Of a stretch of 64,000 nucleotides of DNA, positions 61,787 through 64,000 are shown piece after piece (the stretch's first letter is position 1; each line of letters starts with the position of its first letter). The DNA lies in the NCBI GenBank assembly GCA_963829835.1, contig CAWHKC010000004.1, positions 124,001-188,000 of the forward strand. Direction: 5' to 3'. The translations under genes were made by a program, and so were the position numbers. The notes below the pieces were generated by a model that was not told the DNA's origin, did not search any database, and saw nothing but the letters and a program-made list of their open reading frames with translations. This DNA is from Berkiella sp963829835 (GTDB lineage: Bacteria > Pseudomonadota > Gammaproteobacteria > Berkiellales > Berkiellaceae).

Positions 61787-62515
61787 TTATTCTGTTTTTT
61801 GAGGGTTTTTAATTCCAATTGAGATGTTATCAAATCCCTTGATATACTCACTTTGCTTGATTTTAGCTGGATCTTTCTCCCCATTTAAATTAATGAGAAT
61901 TAATCTTCCGTGACCATCATCAAAATCATCCCTGAAATCATAGACTGCGCCAACGACGGTGAGCTCTTTTTTGGCTATTTTGTCTTTAAATTTTTCGATT
62001 GCATACGCCACTTGATTATTCACATTTTCAATAACACCCTGATTGGTATCAATTTTGGGTGAAAGATGAAGGTGATCTAACTCTACTCTAATAGGTTTTG
62101 ATTCTTTACTATAATTTCCTAAAGCTGCTGTAATGGCTCCGCAATTTGAATGCCCAATAATCAACAAAAACGGCGTATGTAAATGATTTATTCCGTATTC
62201 AATTGAACCCTCTGTTGTTTTAATTTGGTTCCCAATGTTTCGAATAACAAAAAGATCGTTCACTGGGCTTTGATGAAATGCATCTGCTTGCACTCGAGAA
62301 TCTGAGCACGTTATCACTGTAGCTCGAGGGTTTTGAGATTCAGCAAAGGATTTAAAATGCTCATGTGAAATTTCAGACATATGTTTTGCATTGTCATCAA
62401 AAACATTTTTGATAAAATCTCTGATTTCAGTATTTGATGTTGCAGCATCTAAACTAAACGCTAAAGGACTAAATAAGAGACAACCTACAAGAAGCATTTT
62501 AATTACTTGTTTCAT
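61787..62515 (-). CDS. Periplasmic beta-class carbonic anhydrase
   Basis: The product has 242 residues from the ATG at 62515 with AGGTGA upstream; a GTG three codons earlier is less likely. Signal peptide MLLVGCLLFSPLAFS. Zinc ligands and dyad of beta carbonic anhydrases are all present: TVITCSDSRVQADAF (Cys, Asp, Arg) and LIIGHSNCGAITAA (His, Cys). It interconverts CO2 and bicarbonate in the periplasm, possibly for pH control in an acidic vacuole. A dispersed palindrome separates it from the alcohol dehydrogenase gene upstream. Confidence 0.93.
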   Translation of the reverse strand: MKQVIKMLLVGCLLFSPLAFSLDAATSNTEIRDFIKNVFDDNAKHMSEISHEHFKSFAESQNPRATVITCSDSRVQADAFHQSPVNDLFVIRNIGNQIKTTEGSIEYGINHLHTPFLLIIGHSNCGAITAALGNYSKESKPIRVELDHLHLSPKIDTNQGVIENVNNQVAYAIEKFKDKIAKKELTVVGAVYDFRDDFDDGHGRLILINLNGEKDPAKIKQSEYIKGFDNISIGIKNPQKTE

Positions 62516-62528
62516 ATTTTTCACCTAG

Positions 62529-62602
62529 GTAGGGTGGGCAAAGCGTAGCGTGCCCACCATTTCATCTAAAGAGGTGGGCACGCTACGCTTTGCCCACCCT
62601 AC
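62529..62602. repeat. Dispersed GGTGGGC palindrome, perfect full copy
   Basis: Perfect 30-bp arms (62529-62558 and 62573-62602; begin GTAGGGTGGGCAAAGCGTAG) with a 14-bp spacer, as in the copy at 50046. It fills the whole gap between the alcohol dehydrogenase stop and the carbonic anhydrase ribosome site, so it may attenuate readthrough. Confidence 0.93.
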
Positions 62603-62603
62603 A

Positions 62604-63659
62604 TTAAAAATCTTGAGTGAGGCTTTTCATATCAATTACAAAGCGATATTTCACGTCAGATCTAATTGTACGTTCAAAAGCTTCATTAATTTTTTGTATG
62701 GGGATCATTTCAACATCACAAGTGATATTATGTTTCCCACAAAAATCTAACATCTCTTGCGTTTCAGGGAGCCCACCAATAAGAGAGCCGACAAGTTGAC
62801 GGCGTTTAAAGATTAAATTAAAAGTTTGTATCGTTGGATCTTTAGGTGACACGCCCACCATACACATGACACCATCGCGTTTCAATAATTGTAAATATTG
62901 ATTGATATCAATGGGTGCTGAGATAGTATTTAAAATAAAGTCAAAAGTATTAACATGCTTAGTCATTTGGGAAGCATCTTTTGAAATAACAACTTCATTA
63001 GCCCCCAAGGCAAGTGCATCTTCCACTTTAGAAGGTGAAGTTGTAAATAATACAACATGTGCACCAAAAGCGTGAGCAAATTTAACCGCCATGTGCCCAA
63101 GTCCTCCTAACCCCATCACTCCTACTTTTTGGCCGGCTTTCACTTGCCAATGTTTCAATGGTGAATAGGTGGTTATTCCTGCACAAAGTAAAGGTGCCAC
63201 GTGCGATAATTCTAAATTGGGAGGTATTTTTAAAGTAAAGGCTTCATCAACAACAATATTATTTGAATAGCCACCGTAAGTAACTGTTTTGCCATCTTTT
63301 TCATAACTATTGTAAGTCCCAACAAAACCATTTTCGCAATATTGTTCTAAACCTTCTTTACAACTACTGCAAGTTCGACATGAATCAACTAAACATCCAA
63401 CACCCGCAATATCGCCAACTTTGAATTTCTTAACTTTGGATCCTACTTTCACTACCTTACCAACAATTTCATGCCCAGGCACCATAGGAAAAATGGAACT
63501 ACCCCACTCATTTTTCGCTTGATGAATATCCGAATGACAAACTCCGCAAAAAAGTATTTCAATGAGTACTTCATTGTCTTTGGGCTCACGACGTTCAAAT
63601 GAAAATGGCACTAAATTCTCACTAGCAGTTTTGACTACATAACCATGTGATTTAATCAT
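62604..63659 (-). CDS. Zinc-dependent alcohol/aldehyde dehydrogenase (YahK/CAD type)
   Basis: The product has 351 residues from the ATG at 63659 (GGAG 7 bp upstream); the usual length for NADPH-dependent YahK is about 350. Catalytic zinc ligands in FCGVCHSDIH and PGHEIVGKVVKVG; structural zinc Cys in CLVDSCRTCSSCKEGLEQYC; Rossmann motif VGVMGLGGLGHMAVKFAHAF. Cinnamyl-alcohol dehydrogenase family members reduce a broad range of aldehydes. Likely a cytosolic detoxifying reductase. It is divergent from the deaminase gene at 63811. Confidence 0.94.
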   Translation of the reverse strand: MIKSHGYVVKTASENLVPFSFERREPKDNEVLIEILFCGVCHSDIHQAKNEWGSSIFPMVPGHEIVGKVVKVGSKVKKFKVGDIAGVGCLVDSCRTCSSCKEGLEQYCENGFVGTYNSYEKDGKTVTYGGYSNNIVVDEAFTLKIPPNLELSHVAPLLCAGITTYSPLKHWQVKAGQKVGVMGLGGLGHMAVKFAHAFGAHVVLFTTSPSKVEDALALGANEVVISKDASQMTKHVNTFDFILNTISAPIDINQYLQLLKRDGVMCMVGVSPKDPTIQTFNLIFKRRQLVGSLIGGLPETQEMLDFCGKHNITCDVEMIPIQKINEAFERTIRSDVKYRFVIDMKSLTQDF

Positions 63660-63810
63660 AAAAGTCTCCATTGAGCTGATTGCTATTCTCTCAACAAATG
63701 TATACATTTAAGCTACTAGTTAATAATCTAGTATTTGAAACTTATCATTATTAAGTTCTAAATTTAGACGCTTATTCTGAAAAAGCTCAAGAACAGGAGT
63801 ACAAAATACC

Positions 63811-64000
63811 ATGGCTCATATATTGGAAGCAGATAATAGGTTCTATCAAGAGGCTTTGAAAGAAGCAAAGCTTGGTCTCCAAGAAGGCGGGATCCCAATT
63901 GGTTCAGTTTTAGTCTGTGAAGGTAAAATACTGGGAAAAGGTCACAATCGTAGAATACAAAAGGGAAGTGCCATTTTACATGGTGAAATGGATGCACTAG
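63811..64000 (+). CDS. Cytosine deaminase of the yeast (Fcy1) type, C-terminus cut by window edge
   Basis: The first 63 residues are in the window. EGGIPIGSVLVCEGKILGKG, HNRRIQKGSAILHGEMDAL matches the N-terminal part of the yeast-type cytosine deaminase, including the zinc His and catalytic Glu of the HGE motif. The second zinc motif (PCxxC) lies beyond the edge. The ATG has AGGAG 11 bp upstream. The enzyme would convert cytosine to uracil for pyrimidine salvage. Other CMP/dCMP deaminase-fold members remain possible until the rest is seen. Confidence 0.85.
   Translation, partial: MAHILEADNRFYQEALKEAKLGLQEGGIPIGSVLVCEGKILGKGHNRRIQKGSAILHGEMDAL

Overview
The window is AT-rich, densely coded DNA from a gammaproteobacterium. 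It looks most like an intracellular member of the Legionellales (Legionella, Coxiella, Berkiella-type). That assignment is an inference. It rests on low GC, on many large effector-like proteins with eukaryotic-type modules (ankyrin, LRR, J domain, Ser/Thr kinase, a C-terminal CaaX box, long coiled coils with paired hydrophobic segments), on a DUF2608-type HAD protein, and on Gram-negative envelope genes. No rRNA, tRNA, CRISPR array or Dot/Icm core gene was seen, so the secretion route of the proposed effectors is not shown here.

Layout. 0-12.2 kb: a minus-strand run of effector-like genes (ankyrin + haemagglutinin-type beta-helix, LRR, J-domain, Ser/Pro-rich unknown), then two plus-strand coiled-coil or small genes. 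12.3-14.7 kb: a cluster of nested GC-rich palindromes, a duplicated promoter/leader cut off by an IS110-family element with a candidate bridge-RNA region, and an IS200-like Y1 transposase. 14.7-23.4 kb: two overlapping membrane/coiled-coil genes, a bacteriocin-like double-glycine peptide with an overlapping candidate immunity gene, a HAD protein, an FAD monooxygenase and a repeat-rich coiled coil. 23.6-31.1 kb: two pairs of solute-binding protein and EAL (c-di-GMP) protein around a Ser/Thr kinase. 31.4-40.4 kb: a coiled-coil paralogue, a DUF1254 protein, a patatin type Vd autotransporter with a FadL porin, and an MFS exporter. 40.5-42.8 kb: ankyrin gene, small unknown gene, mtnC and mtnB (methionine salvage).

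42.9-51.6 kb is the most unusual part. It holds three double-glycine (GG) leader peptides plus one with a degenerate AG site, several HTH regulators, an M61-like metallopeptidase co-transcribed with one peptide, a methyltransferase fused to a LuxR-type HTH co-transcribed with another, a second methyltransferase and a LysE-type exporter. Two of the peptide genes share a near-identical 28-bp promoter/operator-like element. With the pair at 18.7-19.1 kb the window has four GG peptides and one AG variant, but no C39-peptidase ABC exporter, so export must depend on a transporter elsewhere if these are real precursors.

51.6-64 kb: a beta-lactamase-like serine hydrolase, an ankyrin protein, secreted unknowns, a small protein ending in a CaaX prenylation-type motif, a retropepsin-like aspartic protease, a haemerythrin-like protein, a large coiled-coil membrane protein, beta-carbonic anhydrase, a zinc alcohol dehydrogenase and the start of a yeast-type cytosine deaminase. 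A family of 30-32 bp palindromes (core GTAGGGTGGGC...GCCCACC) recurs in four intergenic places.
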